Source of the DNA: Alphaproteobacteria bacterium
Lineage (GTDB): Bacteria; Pseudomonadota; Alphaproteobacteria; UBA9219; RFNS01
Length of the DNA stretch: 64,000 nucleotides
Direction: 5' to 3'
Assembly: GCA_037200005.1 (NCBI GenBank)
Contig: JBBCGY010000002.1
Span: 310,001-374,000 of the forward strand
The position numbers and the translations under genes are program-made. Positions 9,119 through 19,882 of the stretch are shown piece by piece. The first letter of the stretch is position 1. Each line of letters starts with the position of its first letter. The notes beneath the pieces are model-generated. The model saw only the letters and a list, made by a program, of their open reading frames with translations. It did no database searches and was not told where the DNA came from.

Positions 9119-12100
9119 TTAGCTAATCTTCTTCAGCCCCCGTTCGATGCGGCCGACCATGGGGTCGTCGCTGTCGAATTCATCGTCGGCGTCGATATGC
9201 TCGATGACGCTGGTGAGCGAACTGACCAGTTCCTGGCCCTGGCCGCGTATGGATGTGCGCATCGCGTCAGCTTTCTGGCGTAATGCGTCCATCGCGTAGG
9301 AGATCGCCGCAAGCTCGCCGCGAGCCTGCTGCGCGACATGGGCCAGCCCTTCGGCCTGATCCTGCCAGCTCGCGCCGGCATTCTGCACCAGCCCCACCGC
9401 TTGCCGCGTATCCGTCGACAGCCGGTCGATATGCTGCTGCAGGGTTTCGCCGAGTTTCTGCAGTTGAGCGCCGACCTGCTCGGTGGTGTCGCGCGCGGAG
9501 CGGCGGCTGTCTTCCAGTTTTTCCTGCAGCGTGTCCACCTGGCCGATGCTGTGCTCCAGCGTGCCGGTCAGATAATCCTGCGATTGGCCGAGCGCCTCGC
9601 CCGCATGGGTGAGGTGCTTAAGCTGCGCGTCGAAGGTCGCGCCGAAGCCGAGCAGCAATTGCGCCGCTTCCTCGACCAGCGTGCGCAGAGTCTGGGTTTT
9701 GTCCGCGAGATTGGAACTGCCGACCGCCGTCGCCGCGCCAAAACGCTCCAGCAGGCGCTCGATATCGGCATGGGCGTCGAGCGTGACATGGCGCAGTGCG
9801 TTCGCTTGCTGCTCCAGACGTTCGGCGGTCGAGGCGACGCCGCCGTCGATGGCCGCGAGCTGGGTTTGCAGAGTCTGCTGCATCGCGTCGAGCCGCGCCT
9901 TGTATCCCTGACTGGCTTCCAGCAGGCGGTCTTCCGCCTTCTGGCCGAGATCGCCAAGCTGCGTGATGTTTTGCGCGAGAGCCTGGCTGCCGACCGCCAG
10001 CACCTTGCCGGTCGCTTGCGCCTGGCCGTCGAGATACACGATCTTGCCCATGAATTGCTCATGCGCCGCTTCCGCGCCCGAGCGGAGATGGGCGAGCCGG
10101 TCAGCGGCCTCGGCCAGTTGCGTCATGGAAGCCGCCGTTTCCGCGGCCAGCTTGCGCTGCTCCGCCGCGACGGAATCGCCGCCAAGCTGCACCTTCGCCG
10201 TCTGTTCGCTCAGTTGCTCGCCGAATTGCCGCAAGACGCCCGTCGCCTGTTCGACGGTGGCGTCCAGCGCCTGCATCTGCCGGTCGAATCCGGCTTGGCT
10301 CGCCGCCGCCGTGTCGGTGAATTTCCCGGCGCTGCCGTCCAGGAGCCGCAGGGTTTCCGCTGTCTGCTCGCGCAGCAGGGTTCCCGCGTTGGAAATCTGC
10401 TGGCTCGCCTCGGCGATGACGCCGGGCAGCTGGTCGCCCTGCGCGTGAATTTGCGCGGCGGCGGCGAGAAGATCATCGGTATGACCGTCGACTTTCGCCG
10501 CGATGGTCTGCGCCGCCTGCACGGCTGCCGTGCTGTGTTCGCCCAGCCGCTCTAGCTCTTCGCGCAGATGGATGATGACGCCCTGCAATTGCCCGGCGAC
10601 CTGGCCGCCGAGATTCTGCGCCCTGTCTTCCGCGCCCTGCATGGCTTCGAGAATGTTCTTGAGCTGCAGCGCCGCCGTCGTGGTCTGTTCGGCCATTTGC
10701 GCGGTCTGCCGTTCGATCGTGGCGCCGGCGGCGTCGAGCGAGGTTTGCTCCTCGCGCAGCTGCTGGCCGAGATTTTGCAGCCGGGCATGCATGCGCAGGC
10801 CGGTTTCGTCGAGCCTGCCGATCTGGTCGAGGATCGTCTGCACGGTGCTTTCCGTCGAGATGCCGAATTGCAGCGAACTCTTGTCGAGCGCGCCGAGGAT
10901 GTCGGCGGCCTGAGTCCGCAGGCGGGCTTCCGCGCCGTCGATCTGCTCCAGAACTTCCCGCAGTCCCTGGCGCATTTCGCCTTGGGTCTGTTCGCGCAAC
11001 GCCTGATTGTGGTCCGACAATTCTCCGCGAATCTCCGTGTCGCTCTGGCGGATTTGCTCCAGAACCCCGGCGAATTGCCGGGCGGCTTCGGCGCCGCTTT
11101 GTTCGATTTGACTGAGAACGCTGAGATTCTGATCATGCAGGCGCTTCCCGCCCTGATCGGCCTGTTCCAATATCCGCGCCAAGCCGTCGGCGAGAGCCGA
11201 AGCTTCGGCTTGCGTCCGGTTGCGCAGTTCTTCGGCGTGCGATGTGAAGCGGTTCTGCACGTCGGTATTGCTTTGCTGAATCTGCTCGAGAATGTCGGCG
11301 AAACGCTGCCCCACCTGGGCGCCGCTATGCTCGACCTGCCTGAGGATGTCGGTGCTCTCGTCGCGCATATATTCCGCGCCCCTGTCGATTTTTTCGAGCA
11401 ACTGCACAAGAGTTTCGGTGAAGGCCGACGTTTCCGCCGCAGCCCGGCCGCGCATTTCTTCGGCATGGCCGGTGAAGCTCTTTTGCGCTTCGGCATTGCT
11501 GTGCTGAAGCTGTTCGAGAATATCGGCAAGACGTTGTTCCGTCAGATTGCCGCTTTCCTCGATCTGCCCGAGAATTTCGGCATTCCGGCCGCGCAGATAT
11601 TCTCCGCCCCTGTCGATCTGTCCGAGCAACTGCGCAAGAGTGTCCGCGAAAGCCGATGCTTCGGTATGCGTCTGCCCGCGCAGTTTTTGCGCGAAAGTGC
11701 CGAATTGGTCGTGGATTTTCGCGGTATCCCGGTCGATCTGGCCAAGCACGCCCGCGATCTGCTCCTGAATCGCGCCGCCGCTACGGTCGATGGCGCCCAT
11801 GACGCCCTCGGCCTGGTTTTTAAGCCGCGCGCCGCTTTCCTCGAACCGGGCGAGGAGCCTGACGAGGCTCTCCGCCGCGAGTCCGGTTTCTTCCTGCGCC
11901 TGTTCGCGCAGCTGCGATGCATGATCGCTGAGATCGCTGCGGATCTGCGCGGTGTTTTGCCGGATCTGGTCGAGTACGCCGCCCAGTTCCTCTTGGGCAA
12001 GCGCGCCGCTGCGTTCGATCTGCTCCAGAATGTCCGAGCTTTGGCTGCGCAGCCGCTCGCTGCCGCCGTCGAATTGGCCGAGCAATTGAGCGAGGCTTTC

Positions 12101-15100
12101 GGCGAACAAGGCGGCTTCCGTCCGGGCCTGATCGCGCAAGGTTCTGACATGCGACAGAAGCTCTTCGCGGATTTGTGCGCCGCCCTGGCCGATTTGGTCG
12201 AGCGCGGCGGCGGTTTGCTGCTGCACCATGGACGCGCTTTGGCTGATGGCGTCGAGGATTTCCGCAGCGCCGGTTCTGAGCCGCGCATGGCTGCCGTCGA
12301 TATGGCCGGTAATTTGCGCCATGCTGTCGGCGATCCCGGCAGTTTCTTCCTGCACCTGCTCGCGCAGGGCGCGGGCGTTGCCGGCGAGTTCGCCGGTGAC
12401 GGCGATGACGGAGCGGATTTGCTGTTCGGCGCGCTGCGTCTCGGATGCGACGGCCTGCGCTTCGCCGGCGAAGCTCACGCCCGCGTCGCGGACGTCCGCC
12501 AGCGTGGTTTCGGCTTTCTTGTCGAAGCTGGCGAGAGTTTCGGTGATCGTTTGCAGCGCGTTTTGCAGGCGGTCGGCGGCGGATTCCGCCGTGACGGCGG
12601 AATGGCCGTGCGCTCCGGCGAGGTTGCCGAACAGGGCCATGAGATCGTCGGTTTGTTTCTCGATGGCGGATTTGGCCGCCTGCTGCTCGTCGGCGATCTG
12701 CCGCGCGGCGGCGCTCAGCGCGTTCAGCGGCAGTTCGAGAGTCTGTTCGAGCTCGCGCGCCATTTCTCCGGCGACTTGCGCCAGGGTTTCCATTTGCCCG
12801 GCGCGATCCTGAATTTGCAGGGCGCTGGCTTCGGTCAACGCGCCGAAGCGGCCATGCGCTTCCTCGACATTGCCGAGAGCGGCGGCGGCGTGCTGACGCA
12901 GCTGCTCGCTCATGTGCTGCAGGCGGTCGACATTCTGCTGCAATTGAGAGGCCAGGTTCGCGCTTTGCTGTTCCAGCGCGTCGCCGGTCTCGGAACTCTT
13001 CTCGCCGAGCGTCATGATTTGCGCGGTCAGCGTGTTCACCTGCCGGTCGTTCTGCCGGGTCAGCTCGTCGAGCCTCGCGGTCTGTTCTCCGACCGCCTGG
13101 CCGGTGCGCTCCAGCGCCAGCACGGCGGTATCCGCGCTGGCATGCAGCACGTTCTGATGCTGCTGCAGCGCCATGCCGGCCGTTTCGATGCGCGCGAGAT
13201 TCTGCGCGATATTGTCCTGCACTTCGGACGTCAGGCGGCCGCTGTCTTCGCATAGCTGCTTCAACTGGCCGGTGATCTTGGCTCCTACGCCGGAAATCTG
13301 CCATGCGGTGGTCTGCAATTGATCGTTGCCGTGACTGATGACGGTCAGGCGGTCGCGCATGATCTTGTCGAAGCTTCCCATGTCGTTGAGGGAGCGCAGC
13401 ACCAGTTCCTGAAGCTTGGCGGCTTCGCCTTCCAGTTCGCCGGTCAGGCCGGAGGCAAGTTCATGGAACCGTCCGCCCGCGCCGTCCATTTGCGCATAGG
13501 CGGCGTCGGCGCGATCCTTGATCGCCTCGCTCGCCGAAGCGAACTGGCTTTGCAATTGCGCCAATTGCCGCGCCATGGAATCGAGATATTGCTGCAGGCT
13601 GGCCTGGCTCTGCGCGGCGGCGTTTTGCGTCGCGATGCCCGACTCTTGCAATTGTCCGGCGGATTGCCGCGCCGTCGCAACCAGCTGCTCGGCGGTCGCT
13701 TCCATATCGCCGCCGATGCGTTCCAGATCGCCGAAGACGCGTGCTGCGCGCGCGCCGAGGCTGTCGACATTGCGCTCGAGCAGGCCGGATGCGGCGGCCA
13801 GATTTTTCTCCGTGTCGCGTGCCAGCGATGCCTGTTGCTGATGCGCGTTCGTCAGGCGCGATATCATGGAGGATATCGCTCCGTCGCTTTGCGCCGCCGA
13901 GACGCCGATGCGTCCGCTGACCGTCTCGAGCTGTTCGAGAAGCTCGCCGAGCCGCTGCTGCGTCTCGTCGATCTGGGCGCGATGGCTGCCGGTATGAGAG
14001 CTTGCCTGCGCGACGGCGCTTTCGTAATGGCGCGCGGATTCGGCAAGGCGCTGGATTAAATTCTGCGCATCGTCCTGCAATTGCTGCGTGACGGCGTGGC
14101 AACGCTCCATGCTGCCTTCCGCCGTGTCCGCGAGGCCGTTCGTGGCCGCGCGGAGCGTCTCCTGGACATCGCCGGCGGCGCCGACGGCCTTGGCAAGCAA
14201 TCCCGCGAGCGTTTCCCGCTGCTGCGTCATGCGAATGTCGCTGGCTTCTAGGCGGTTGCCGAATTCGTCGACATGACGCTCGATGCTCTTGGCGTGGCCC
14301 GCGAACAGTTCGGCGGCATGCTCGGTCGCCGTCTTGAGTTCCCGCTCGACGACGCTGTAGCGTTCGATGCCTTCGTGAAGCTGTTCCGCGGTCTTCGCCA
14401 ACTGTCCGGGCAGGACATTACCGATCTGCTGCAATTCGTTCGTCCGGCCGGCAAGGTTTTTGCCGCTGCTTGTCAGCGCGGCGCTCGCGGCTTCGGCTTC
14501 GGCTTCGAAACGGGCCAGGGTGGTTTCAAAAGCCTGCCCGGATTGCGCGAGCAGCGCCTGCGTCCGCGCGACGGCGTTGTTGCCGGTTCCGGCGAGCTTG
14601 GCGTTGGCGGACTCGGCTTCGGCAGCGAAGCGGGCCAGAGTGGTTTCAAGAGCTTGTCCCGATTGGGCGAGCAATGCTTGCGTTTGCGCGATGGCGTTTT
14701 CTCCGGTTCCGGCGAGCTTGGCATTAGCGGCTTCGGCTTCGGCGGCGAAACGGGCCAGAGCGGTTTCAAGAGCTTGTCCCGATTGGGCGAGCAATGCTTG
14801 CGTTTGCGCGATGGCGTCCTTCCCAGTTCCCGCCAGCGTGGCGTTGGCGATCTCGACTTCGGCGGTGAAACGCGCCAGGGCGGTTTCAAGCGCCTGTCCC
14901 GATTGCGCGAACAGCGCCTGCGTCTGCGCGGCGGCGTCTTTGCCGGTTCGGTCGAGCGCGATGCTTGCGGTTTCGGCTTCGGCGGCGAAACGATCAAGAA
15001 GGGATTCGAGGCTCTGTTCGGATTCCGCGAGCACGGCTTTGACGGAACCGGCGGCGCTGAGGATATCGATTTCCTGCGACTTCAGATGGTCGCGGAGTTC

Positions 15101-15850
15101 CACGCCGTCAGCCTTGGCGGCAGCGAGGCTCTGCGTCAGGCTCTTGCTGCCGCTGTCGAGCTCCTGAAGCGTTTCGTTCAGCGTCAGGCGCGTGGTATCG
15201 GCGGTGTCGGCGATGCTCCTGTTGGCGCCGCGCAGTTTTTCGACAACTTCTTCAAGCAGCCTCAGCCGGGTGGACAGCATGGAATCGAATTTCTCGGCGG
15301 CTTCGGTGATTTTCCCGGCTTCGTCGACCTGATCCAGGCTGTGGCGGGTGATGTCCTTGACGGCGGCTTTTTCGAGTTCGAGGCGATGGAGAAGACGGGT
15401 GATTTCCTCTTCGCCCGCCGTGCTGCCCTGCCGCAGCAGTTCGAGCTGATCGCGGAGCGCGGCGTTGAATTTCTGCACGCGGTTTTCCGCGATGCTGTGT
15501 TCGCCGAAGATCAGGTTGAGCTGTTTGCGCAGCGGGTCGGTCGCGACCTGGATATCGTTCGCGCGCTGCAGATAGGCGGTGACCATCCATATAAGCGCGA
15601 TCGGCGACGCCAGCGCGGATAGGCCGAGCGCCCAGTTGACCAGCGGCACGCCGCCGAAGCTTTTGGTTTCGCCGCCGGTAAGAAGGGCGGTTGCCACCAG
15701 CACGATCCATACGACCGATAGCGCGAGGCCGATCCAGAACGGGATGGCGGAAAAATTGCGATCCGCCGCCGGAGGCACGGAGATTTTGTAGGTTTTGACT
15801 GTTTTCGTCGTGGCGGGCTTCGCCATTGGCAAGGGTTCTTGCTCAGCCAT
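9119..15850 (-). CDS. Giant membrane-anchored coiled-coil repeat protein, about 2243 aa
   Basis: Residues from about 30 to 95 hold two membrane segments (around FWIGLALSVVWIVLVATALL and ALGLSALASPIALIWMVTAYL), placing a short tail and the very long rest on the same side, probably the cytoplasm. Nearly all the remaining 2100 residues are predicted helical, rich in Ala, Gln, Glu and Leu, with no catalytic motif. Two internal repeat arrays are visible: a 40-residue unit (LAQSGQALET...) and a 76-residue unit (ILEQIE.SG...). The start is set at 15850 because GGAG lies six bases upstream; the ATG at 15856 abuts it. The layout (two membrane spans plus long coiled coil) resembles polarity or cell-division scaffolds such as Caulobacter TipN, but this is analogy only. 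No frame breaks occur. Confidence 0.85.
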   Translation of the reverse strand: MAEQEPLPMAKPATTKTVKTYKISVPPAADRNFSAIPFWIGLALSVVWIVLVATALLTGGETKSFGGVPLVNWALGLSALASPIALIWMVTAYLQRANDIQVATDPLRKQLNLIFGEHSIAENRVQKFNAALRDQLELLRQGSTAGEEEITRLLHRLELEKAAVKDITRHSLDQVDEAGKITEAAEKFDSMLSTRLRLLEEVVEKLRGANRSIADTADTTRLTLNETLQELDSGSKSLTQSLAAAKADGVELRDHLKSQEIDILSAAGSVKAVLAESEQSLESLLDRFAAEAETASIALDRTGKDAAAQTQALFAQSGQALETALARFTAEVEIANATLAGTGKDAIAQTQALLAQSGQALETALARFAAEAEAANAKLAGTGENAIAQTQALLAQSGQALETTLARFAAEAESANAKLAGTGNNAVARTQALLAQSGQAFETTLARFEAEAEAASAALTSSGKNLAGRTNELQQIGNVLPGQLAKTAEQLHEGIERYSVVERELKTATEHAAELFAGHAKSIERHVDEFGNRLEASDIRMTQQRETLAGLLAKAVGAAGDVQETLRAATNGLADTAEGSMERCHAVTQQLQDDAQNLIQRLAESARHYESAVAQASSHTGSHRAQIDETQQRLGELLEQLETVSGRIGVSAAQSDGAISSMISRLTNAHQQQASLARDTEKNLAAASGLLERNVDSLGARAARVFGDLERIGGDMEATAEQLVATARQSAGQLQESGIATQNAAAQSQASLQQYLDSMARQLAQLQSQFASASEAIKDRADAAYAQMDGAGGRFHELASGLTGELEGEAAKLQELVLRSLNDMGSFDKIMRDRLTVISHGNDQLQTTAWQISGVGAKITGQLKQLCEDSGRLTSEVQDNIAQNLARIETAGMALQQHQNVLHASADTAVLALERTGQAVGEQTARLDELTRQNDRQVNTLTAQIMTLGEKSSETGDALEQQSANLASQLQQNVDRLQHMSEQLRQHAAAALGNVEEAHGRFGALTEASALQIQDRAGQMETLAQVAGEMARELEQTLELPLNALSAAARQIADEQQAAKSAIEKQTDDLMALFGNLAGAHGHSAVTAESAADRLQNALQTITETLASFDKKAETTLADVRDAGVSFAGEAQAVASETQRAEQQIRSVIAVTGELAGNARALREQVQEETAGIADSMAQITGHIDGSHARLRTGAAEILDAISQSASMVQQQTAAALDQIGQGGAQIREELLSHVRTLRDQARTEAALFAESLAQLLGQFDGGSERLRSQSSDILEQIERSGALAQEELGGVLDQIRQNTAQIRSDLSDHASQLREQAQEETGLAAESLVRLLARFEESGARLKNQAEGVMGAIDRSGGAIQEQIAGVLGQIDRDTAKIHDQFGTFAQKLRGQTHTEASAFADTLAQLLGQIDRGGEYLRGRNAEILGQIEESGNLTEQRLADILEQLQHSNAEAQKSFTGHAEEMRGRAAAETSAFTETLVQLLEKIDRGAEYMRDESTDILRQVEHSGAQVGQRFADILEQIQQSNTDVQNRFTSHAEELRNRTQAEASALADGLARILEQADQGGKRLHDQNLSVLSQIEQSGAEAARQFAGVLEQIRQSDTEIRGELSDHNQALREQTQGEMRQGLREVLEQIDGAEARLRTQAADILGALDKSSLQFGISTESTVQTILDQIGRLDETGLRMHARLQNLGQQLREEQTSLDAAGATIERQTAQMAEQTTTAALQLKNILEAMQGAEDRAQNLGGQVAGQLQGVIIHLREELERLGEHSTAAVQAAQTIAAKVDGHTDDLLAAAAQIHAQGDQLPGVIAEASQQISNAGTLLREQTAETLRLLDGSAGKFTDTAAASQAGFDRQMQALDATVEQATGVLRQFGEQLSEQTAKVQLGGDSVAAEQRKLAAETAASMTQLAEAADRLAHLRSGAEAAHEQFMGKIVYLDGQAQATGKVLAVGSQALAQNITQLGDLGQKAEDRLLEASQGYKARLDAMQQTLQTQLAAIDGGVASTAERLEQQANALRHVTLDAHADIERLLERFGAATAVGSSNLADKTQTLRTLVEEAAQLLLGFGATFDAQLKHLTHAGEALGQSQDYLTGTLEHSIGQVDTLQEKLEDSRRSARDTTEQVGAQLQKLGETLQQHIDRLSTDTRQAVGLVQNAGASWQDQAEGLAHVAQQARGELAAISYAMDALRQKADAMRTSIRGQGQELVSSLTSVIEHIDADDEFDSDDPMVGRIERGLKKIS
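10900..12330 (-). repeat. About six 228-bp coding repeats (76-aa unit) in the giant gene
   Basis: Within the coiled-coil gene, segments encoding a sequence like SGA..EQ..GVLEQI...TA.I...L..H...LR.QT..E...FAE.L..LL.QID.G...LR....EIL.QIE recur every 76 codons. At DNA level the similar stretches near 11113, 11341, 11569, 11797 and 12025 are exactly 228 bp apart. Copies have diverged, with the pair at 11341 and 11569 most alike. The exact 228-bp spacing implies duplication without net indels. Confidence 0.8.
14470..15040 (-). repeat. Five 120-bp coding repeats (40-aa unit) in the giant gene
   Basis: Near-identical blocks start at 14521, 14641, 14761, 14881 and 15001, exactly 120 bp apart. The copies at 14641 and 14761 are identical over most of 60 bases, implying recent duplication or gene conversion. 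Each unit encodes a 40-residue heptad-like helix (LAQSGQALET.LARFAAEAE.ANAKLAGTG..AIAQTQAL). Copy number could vary between strains. Confidence 0.9.
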
Positions 15851-16022
15851 ATTCATCTCCTGAAATGCATCGCCATCGAAACGAGTTTTCGACCTTAGCC
15901 GCGCGAAGCTGTGAATAAAAGCAATTTACATAGATTCAGGTCTTATCGATAAAATAATCCACAGATAATACAGGGGCATGTCCGGTGGGCTTTGGGTGGG
16001 TTGGGGAATTTCTTTAATAAAA
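15851..16022. other. Intergenic leader between mutS and the giant gene
   Basis: This 172-bp AT-rich gap separates the mutS stop from the start of the coiled-coil gene on the same strand. It contains the GGAG ribosome-binding site (15857-15860) and presumably the promoter. I see no clear intrinsic terminator for mutS and no convincing consensus promoter. Confidence 0.4.
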
Positions 16023-18680
16023 TCATTTAACTAGCGATTTTAACTCATAAATTTCCCGTAACGCGTCTTTTGGGGTTAAGTCGTCCGGATCGAGGTTTTT
16101 GAGACGATCCAGCGCGGGCGATACCGATTCCCGCAGCACCGCCGGGGCCGTGGACGCGGTAAAAAGCGGCAGGTCTTTCGCCGATTCTTTCTGTTCCAGC
16201 GCGGCAAGAAAACTTTCGGCGCGGGCGATGACCGCGGGGGGCAGACCGGCAAGCTTGGCGACATGGATGCCGTAGGAACGGTCGGCGGTTCCGGGCACGA
16301 CTTCATGCATGAAGATAATGTCGTTCTGCCACTCCTTGATTTTCATGGTGTGGCAGGAAAGGTGCGGCAGCCGTTCGGCCAGCGTCGTCAATTCGTGATA
16401 ATGCGTCGCGAACAAGGCCCGTGAGCGGTTCTGGTCATGCAGATGCTCGATCACCGAAGCGGCGATGGCCATGCCGTCATAGGTCGCCGTGCCGCGCCCG
16501 ATTTCGTCCAGGATGACGAAGCTGCGTTCGGTGGCCTGGTTCAGGATGGCGGCGGTTTCCACCATCTCCACCATGAAGGTCGAATGCCCGCGCGCCAGAT
16601 CGTCGGCGGCTCCCACGCGGCTGAACAGCCGGTCGATGATTCCGATTTTCGCTTCCGCCGCCGGGACGAACGATCCGACATGCGCCAGCACGGCGATCAG
16701 CGCGTTCTGGCGCAGGAAGGTCGACTTGCCCGCCATGTTCGGCCCGGTGAGCAGCCACAGGCGCTGCGCATCCTGCAGATCGCAGTCATTGGCGATGAAG
16801 CTCGCGGCGCTGGTTTGCGCGAGCGCCTGCTCCACCACCGGATGCCGCCCGCCCCGGATGGAGAAATCCGCGCCGTCCGTTAAAACCGGACGGCAATAAC
16901 GATGATCCTGCGCCAGAACCGCGAGGCCCGCCGTCACGTCGAGCAGCGCCATGGACGCCGCCGCCATGCGGATGGCCGCGATGCGTTCCATGACCATCTC
17001 GGCGAGATCGGCGAAAATCTGCAATTCGAGTGAAAGCGCCCGCGCCGCCGCTTCGGCGATTTTCTTTTCCAGTTCGCTAAGCTCCACCGTCGTAAAGCGC
17101 GCGGCGTTGGCAAGCGACTGGCGGTGGATGAACAGTTCCTTGCGGTCGTGCAGCTTGTCGGCATGCAACGCGGTGACTTCGATATGATAGCCGATCACCT
17201 GATTATATTTGATCTTCAGGCCAGTCACGCCGCTTTCATGGGCGTAACGCTGCTGCAGGCCGATGACGAGTTTCTGGCCGTCGTCGCGCAGGCTCATAAG
17301 CTCGTCGAGCGCCGCGGTATAACCGGGCGCGATGAATCCGCCGTCGCGGGCGAGCAGCGGCAGATCGTCCTTCAGCGCCCGGGACAGATGATCGGCCAGC
17401 GCGGCGTGATCGCCAAGCCCTTCCATCGCTTCGGCCAGCAAGGACGGCATTTCGCCGCGCGGCATGGCGAGCAAATGGCTGCGCATCGCGGCGGCTTGAG
17501 CCAGCGCGTCGCGCAGCGCGGCAAGATCGCGCGGCCCGCCGCGCTGAAGCGCGATGCGTGCCAGGGAGCGTTCGAGATCGGGACTCTGCCGCAGATTCAG
17601 GCGGAGACGCTCGGCGCTTTCCCGGCGGGCGATGAAATATTCGACGGTATTGAGCCTCGCATCGATCGCCGCGACCTCGTTCAGCGGCGCGGCGAGCCAC
17701 GACGCCAGCATCCGCGCGCCCGCGCCGGTTACGGTGCGGTCGATGGCGGCGAGCAGCGACTCCTTGCGCTCGCCTTTCATATTGCGCGTGAGTTCGAGAT
17801 TGCGCGACGTCGCGGCGTCGATGGCCATGACGCTGCCCTGGCGCACCTGCTGCGGGGGAGACAGATGGCGCAGTTCATGTTTCTGCGTCAGTTCGGCATA
17901 GTCGATCAGCGCGCCCAGCGCGGCGATCTCGGCGCGGCGAAAATCGCCGAAGGCCGTCAGCGTGCCGACATTATATAAGGCATGCAATCTCTTGGCCGCG
18001 TTGGCGCTGTCGAAGCGGCTACGGGGCAGGGGGGTCAGCGCCGCTTTGAACGGCGCGAGGCTCGCATGCATCTCGCGCTCGGCCATGTCGTCGGGCAGCA
18101 GGATTTCTCCGGGCTGCAGCCGCTCGGCCAGCGCGCCGATGTCTTCCGTGCGCAATAACTGGACCGCGGGCCGGCCCGCGGTCAGGTCGAACCATGCCGC
18201 CGCCGTCTCGCCGCCGATTTCGGCGATGGCAAGCAGATGATTATGCTGCCGCGTATCGAGCAGCGTATCTTCGGTCAGCGTGCCGGGCGTGACGATGCGG
18301 ACGACCGAACGCCCGACGATGGATTTCGCGCCGCGCTTGCGCGCCTCGGCGGGGCTTTCCGTCTGTTCGGCGATGGCGACGCGAAAGCCTTTGCGGATCA
18401 GCTTGGCGAGATAGGATTCATAAGAATGCGCGGGAACGCCGCACATCGGAATGTCCTGCCCCTGATGCTGGCCGCGCCGCGTCAGCGCGATGTCGAGCGC
18501 CTGCGACGCCTGCACCGCGTCGTCGAAAAACAATTCATAGAAATCGCCCATCCGGAAGAACAGCAGCGTTCCCGGATGCTGGGCCTTCAGCGCCATATAC
18601 TGCGCCATGACCGGCGTCGCTTCCGGCGCGTCGGGCGGTATGAGATGGAGGGCGGTGGACATCGGCGGCGGATCATCCAT
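16023..18680 (-). CDS. mutS: DNA mismatch repair protein MutS
   Basis: MutS recognises mismatches and, using ATP, recruits MutL for strand-specific repair. The 885-residue length is normal. The mismatch-binding motif appears near the N-terminus as [17 protein letters not shown] (Phe and Glu wedge residues present). The ATPase domain has Walker [11 protein letters not shown], Walker B within [16 protein letters not shown], and the conserved ATHYHELT. The C-terminal helix-turn-helix dimer region follows. The first ATG (18680) gives a short acidic leader before [10 protein letters not shown]; the ATG at 18662 is an alternative. It is divergent from the B3/B4-domain gene with 47 bp between. Confidence 0.97.
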   Translation of the reverse strand: MDDPPPMSTALHLIPPDAPEATPVMAQYMALKAQHPGTLLFFRMGDFYELFFDDAVQASQALDIALTRRGQHQGQDIPMCGVPAHSYESYLAKLIRKGFRVAIAEQTESPAEARKRGAKSIVGRSVVRIVTPGTLTEDTLLDTRQHNHLLAIAEIGGETAAAWFDLTAGRPAVQLLRTEDIGALAERLQPGEILLPDDMAEREMHASLAPFKAALTPLPRSRFDSANAAKRLHALYNVGTLTAFGDFRRAEIAALGALIDYAELTQKHELRHLSPPQQVRQGSVMAIDAATSRNLELTRNMKGERKESLLAAIDRTVTGAGARMLASWLAAPLNEVAAIDARLNTVEYFIARRESAERLRLNLRQSPDLERSLARIALQRGGPRDLAALRDALAQAAAMRSHLLAMPRGEMPSLLAEAMEGLGDHAALADHLSRALKDDLPLLARDGGFIAPGYTAALDELMSLRDDGQKLVIGLQQRYAHESGVTGLKIKYNQVIGYHIEVTALHADKLHDRKELFIHRQSLANAARFTTVELSELEKKIAEAAARALSLELQIFADLAEMVMERIAAIRMAAASMALLDVTAGLAVLAQDHRYCRPVLTDGADFSIRGGRHPVVEQALAQTSAASFIANDCDLQDAQRLWLLTGPNMAGKSTFLRQNALIAVLAHVGSFVPAAEAKIGIIDRLFSRVGAADDLARGHSTFMVEMVETAAILNQATERSFVILDEIGRGTATYDGMAIAASVIEHLHDQNRSRALFATHYHELTTLAERLPHLSCHTMKIKEWQNDIIFMHEVVPGTADRSYGIHVAKLAGLPPAVIARAESFLAALEQKESAKDLPLFTASTAPAVLRESVSPALDRLKNLDPDDLTPKDALREIYELKSLVK

Positions 18681-18727
18681 AATGGTTCATCAATATGCGA
18701 ACAGGAATTAATCAGGAGCCGGGGTAA

Positions 18728-19408
18728 ATGTCCACCATTGTTCCCATCCGTTTTTCCGTGACGCCTGAAGTGACGGCTCTGGGCGTGAAGGTTGCATGTT
18801 TTGCGGTTTATGGATTGGACAACGCGGCCTATGGCCCGGCGTTCGAATCTTTCCGGAAAAGCAGGCTCGGCGAACTAAAATCTAAATGGGAACGGGCAAC
18901 CTATGCCGAAGACCCGATTCTTAAAGGGTTCAGGCAATTGCATGAAAAGATAGGCAAAACCGGAAAACGATGGACATCGTCGCCGGAAAATCTCCGCCGG
19001 TTATTGCTCGAACTTGAAGATTTTCCGAAAATCAACCCGGTAGTCGATATCTACAATGTCGTCTCTCTGGAAACCGGGCTTGCGCTGGGCGCGCATGATA
19101 TCGCCAGCATCGCGGGAGGCGTGACTTTAAGATTAACGACCGGGTCTGAAAAATTCTGGCCTATAGGCGCGAAGGAAACTGAAAAAGTCAGCGCCGGAGA
19201 ATACGCTTATTGCGACGATGACAATGAAGTCATTTGCCGCATGGAGGTGCGGCAGGTCGAAAAAACCAAAGTCACGCATGAATCGAAAGACATATTTTTC
19301 ATCGTCCAGGGTCATGACGGCATGCCGGAGGCGGCAATTCGCCAGACGGCCGAAAATCTCGCAGGCATGATCACAAGCGATCTTGGCGGAAGGCCGGTTT
19401 ATCTGTAA
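18728..19408 (+). CDS. Free-standing B3/B4 (PheT-like) tRNA-binding domain protein
   Basis: The central part, including [23 protein letters not shown] and the following [12 protein letters not shown], matches the B3/B4 domain that in PheT performs editing of mis-acylated tRNA-Phe. Stand-alone versions (COG3382 type) are found in many bacteria and are thought to act on tRNA or related ligands, though their role is not settled. The product is 226 residues, soluble, and complete, with an ILPIRF-like beta start ([13 protein letters not shown]) and an ending of DLGGRPVYL. It overlaps no other gene and ends 10 bp before acpS, so the two are probably co-transcribed. Confidence 0.8.
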   Translation: MSTIVPIRFSVTPEVTALGVKVACFAVYGLDNAAYGPAFESFRKSRLGELKSKWERATYAEDPILKGFRQLHEKIGKTGKRWTSSPENLRRLLLELEDFPKINPVVDIYNVVSLETGLALGAHDIASIAGGVTLRLTTGSEKFWPIGAKETEKVSAGEYAYCDDDNEVICRMEVRQVEKTKVTHESKDIFFIVQGHDGMPEAAIRQTAENLAGMITSDLGGRPVYL

Positions 19409-19418
19409 TGTCGTAACC

Positions 19419-19817
19419 ATGATCCTCGGCATCGGCTCAGACCTTATCGACATACGGCGCGTTGAGAAAATCATGGTGCGTTATGGCGAACGATTCATGC
19501 GGCGGCTCTTCACCGAGACGGAAATCGCCAAGGCGAACATGCGCGCCAATCCGGTCCCCACATACGCCAAACGCTTCGCGGCCAAGGAGGCCTGTTCCAA
19601 GGCGCTCGGCACCGGCATCAGCGCGGGGGTGTTTTTCCGCGACATGGGCGTGGTCAATTTGCCGACCGGCCAGCCGACGATGCAGCTGACCGGCGGCGCG
19701 CTTGCGCGGCTTCGGGCCATGACCCCGCCCGGCATGACGGCGCGGATTCACCTGACGATCACCGACGAGCATCCGCTGGCCGAGGCGCTGGTCATGATCG
19801 AGGCGGTAAGCCCTTGA
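19419..19817 (+). CDS. acpS: Holo-[acyl-carrier-protein] synthase
   Basis: AcpS moves 4'-phosphopantetheine from coenzyme A to a serine of apo-ACP, activating fatty acid synthesis. The start is placed at [16 protein letters not shown] because this is the conserved N-terminus with the Mg-binding Asp; an in-frame ATG 36 bases earlier lies inside the preceding gene. The second family signature, [16 protein letters not shown], is intact. At 132 residues it is the usual size. It is followed after 65 bp by lepB, a neighbour pair typical of alphaproteobacteria (acpS-lepB-rnc). Confidence 0.95.
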   Translation: MILGIGSDLIDIRRVEKIMVRYGERFMRRLFTETEIAKANMRANPVPTYAKRFAAKEACSKALGTGISAGVFFRDMGVVNLPTGQPTMQLTGGALARLRAMTPPGMTARIHLTITDEHPLAEALVMIEAVSP

Positions 19818-19882
19818 CGCCGCGCGGCGGTTCAGCGCAGGTTGCGCCATCATTTCACCACTTTTGCAGCGATATTTAAACC

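Noticed and set aside
10568-13255. An 895-codon plus-strand open frame opposite the giant coiled-coil gene
   Set aside because: It is the mirror of a GC-rich Ala/Gln/Leu coding frame. It has no start signal, and its composition is that of an antisense shadow.
17124-17978. A plus-strand frame opposite mutS
   Set aside because: Antisense to a secure gene with no own signals.
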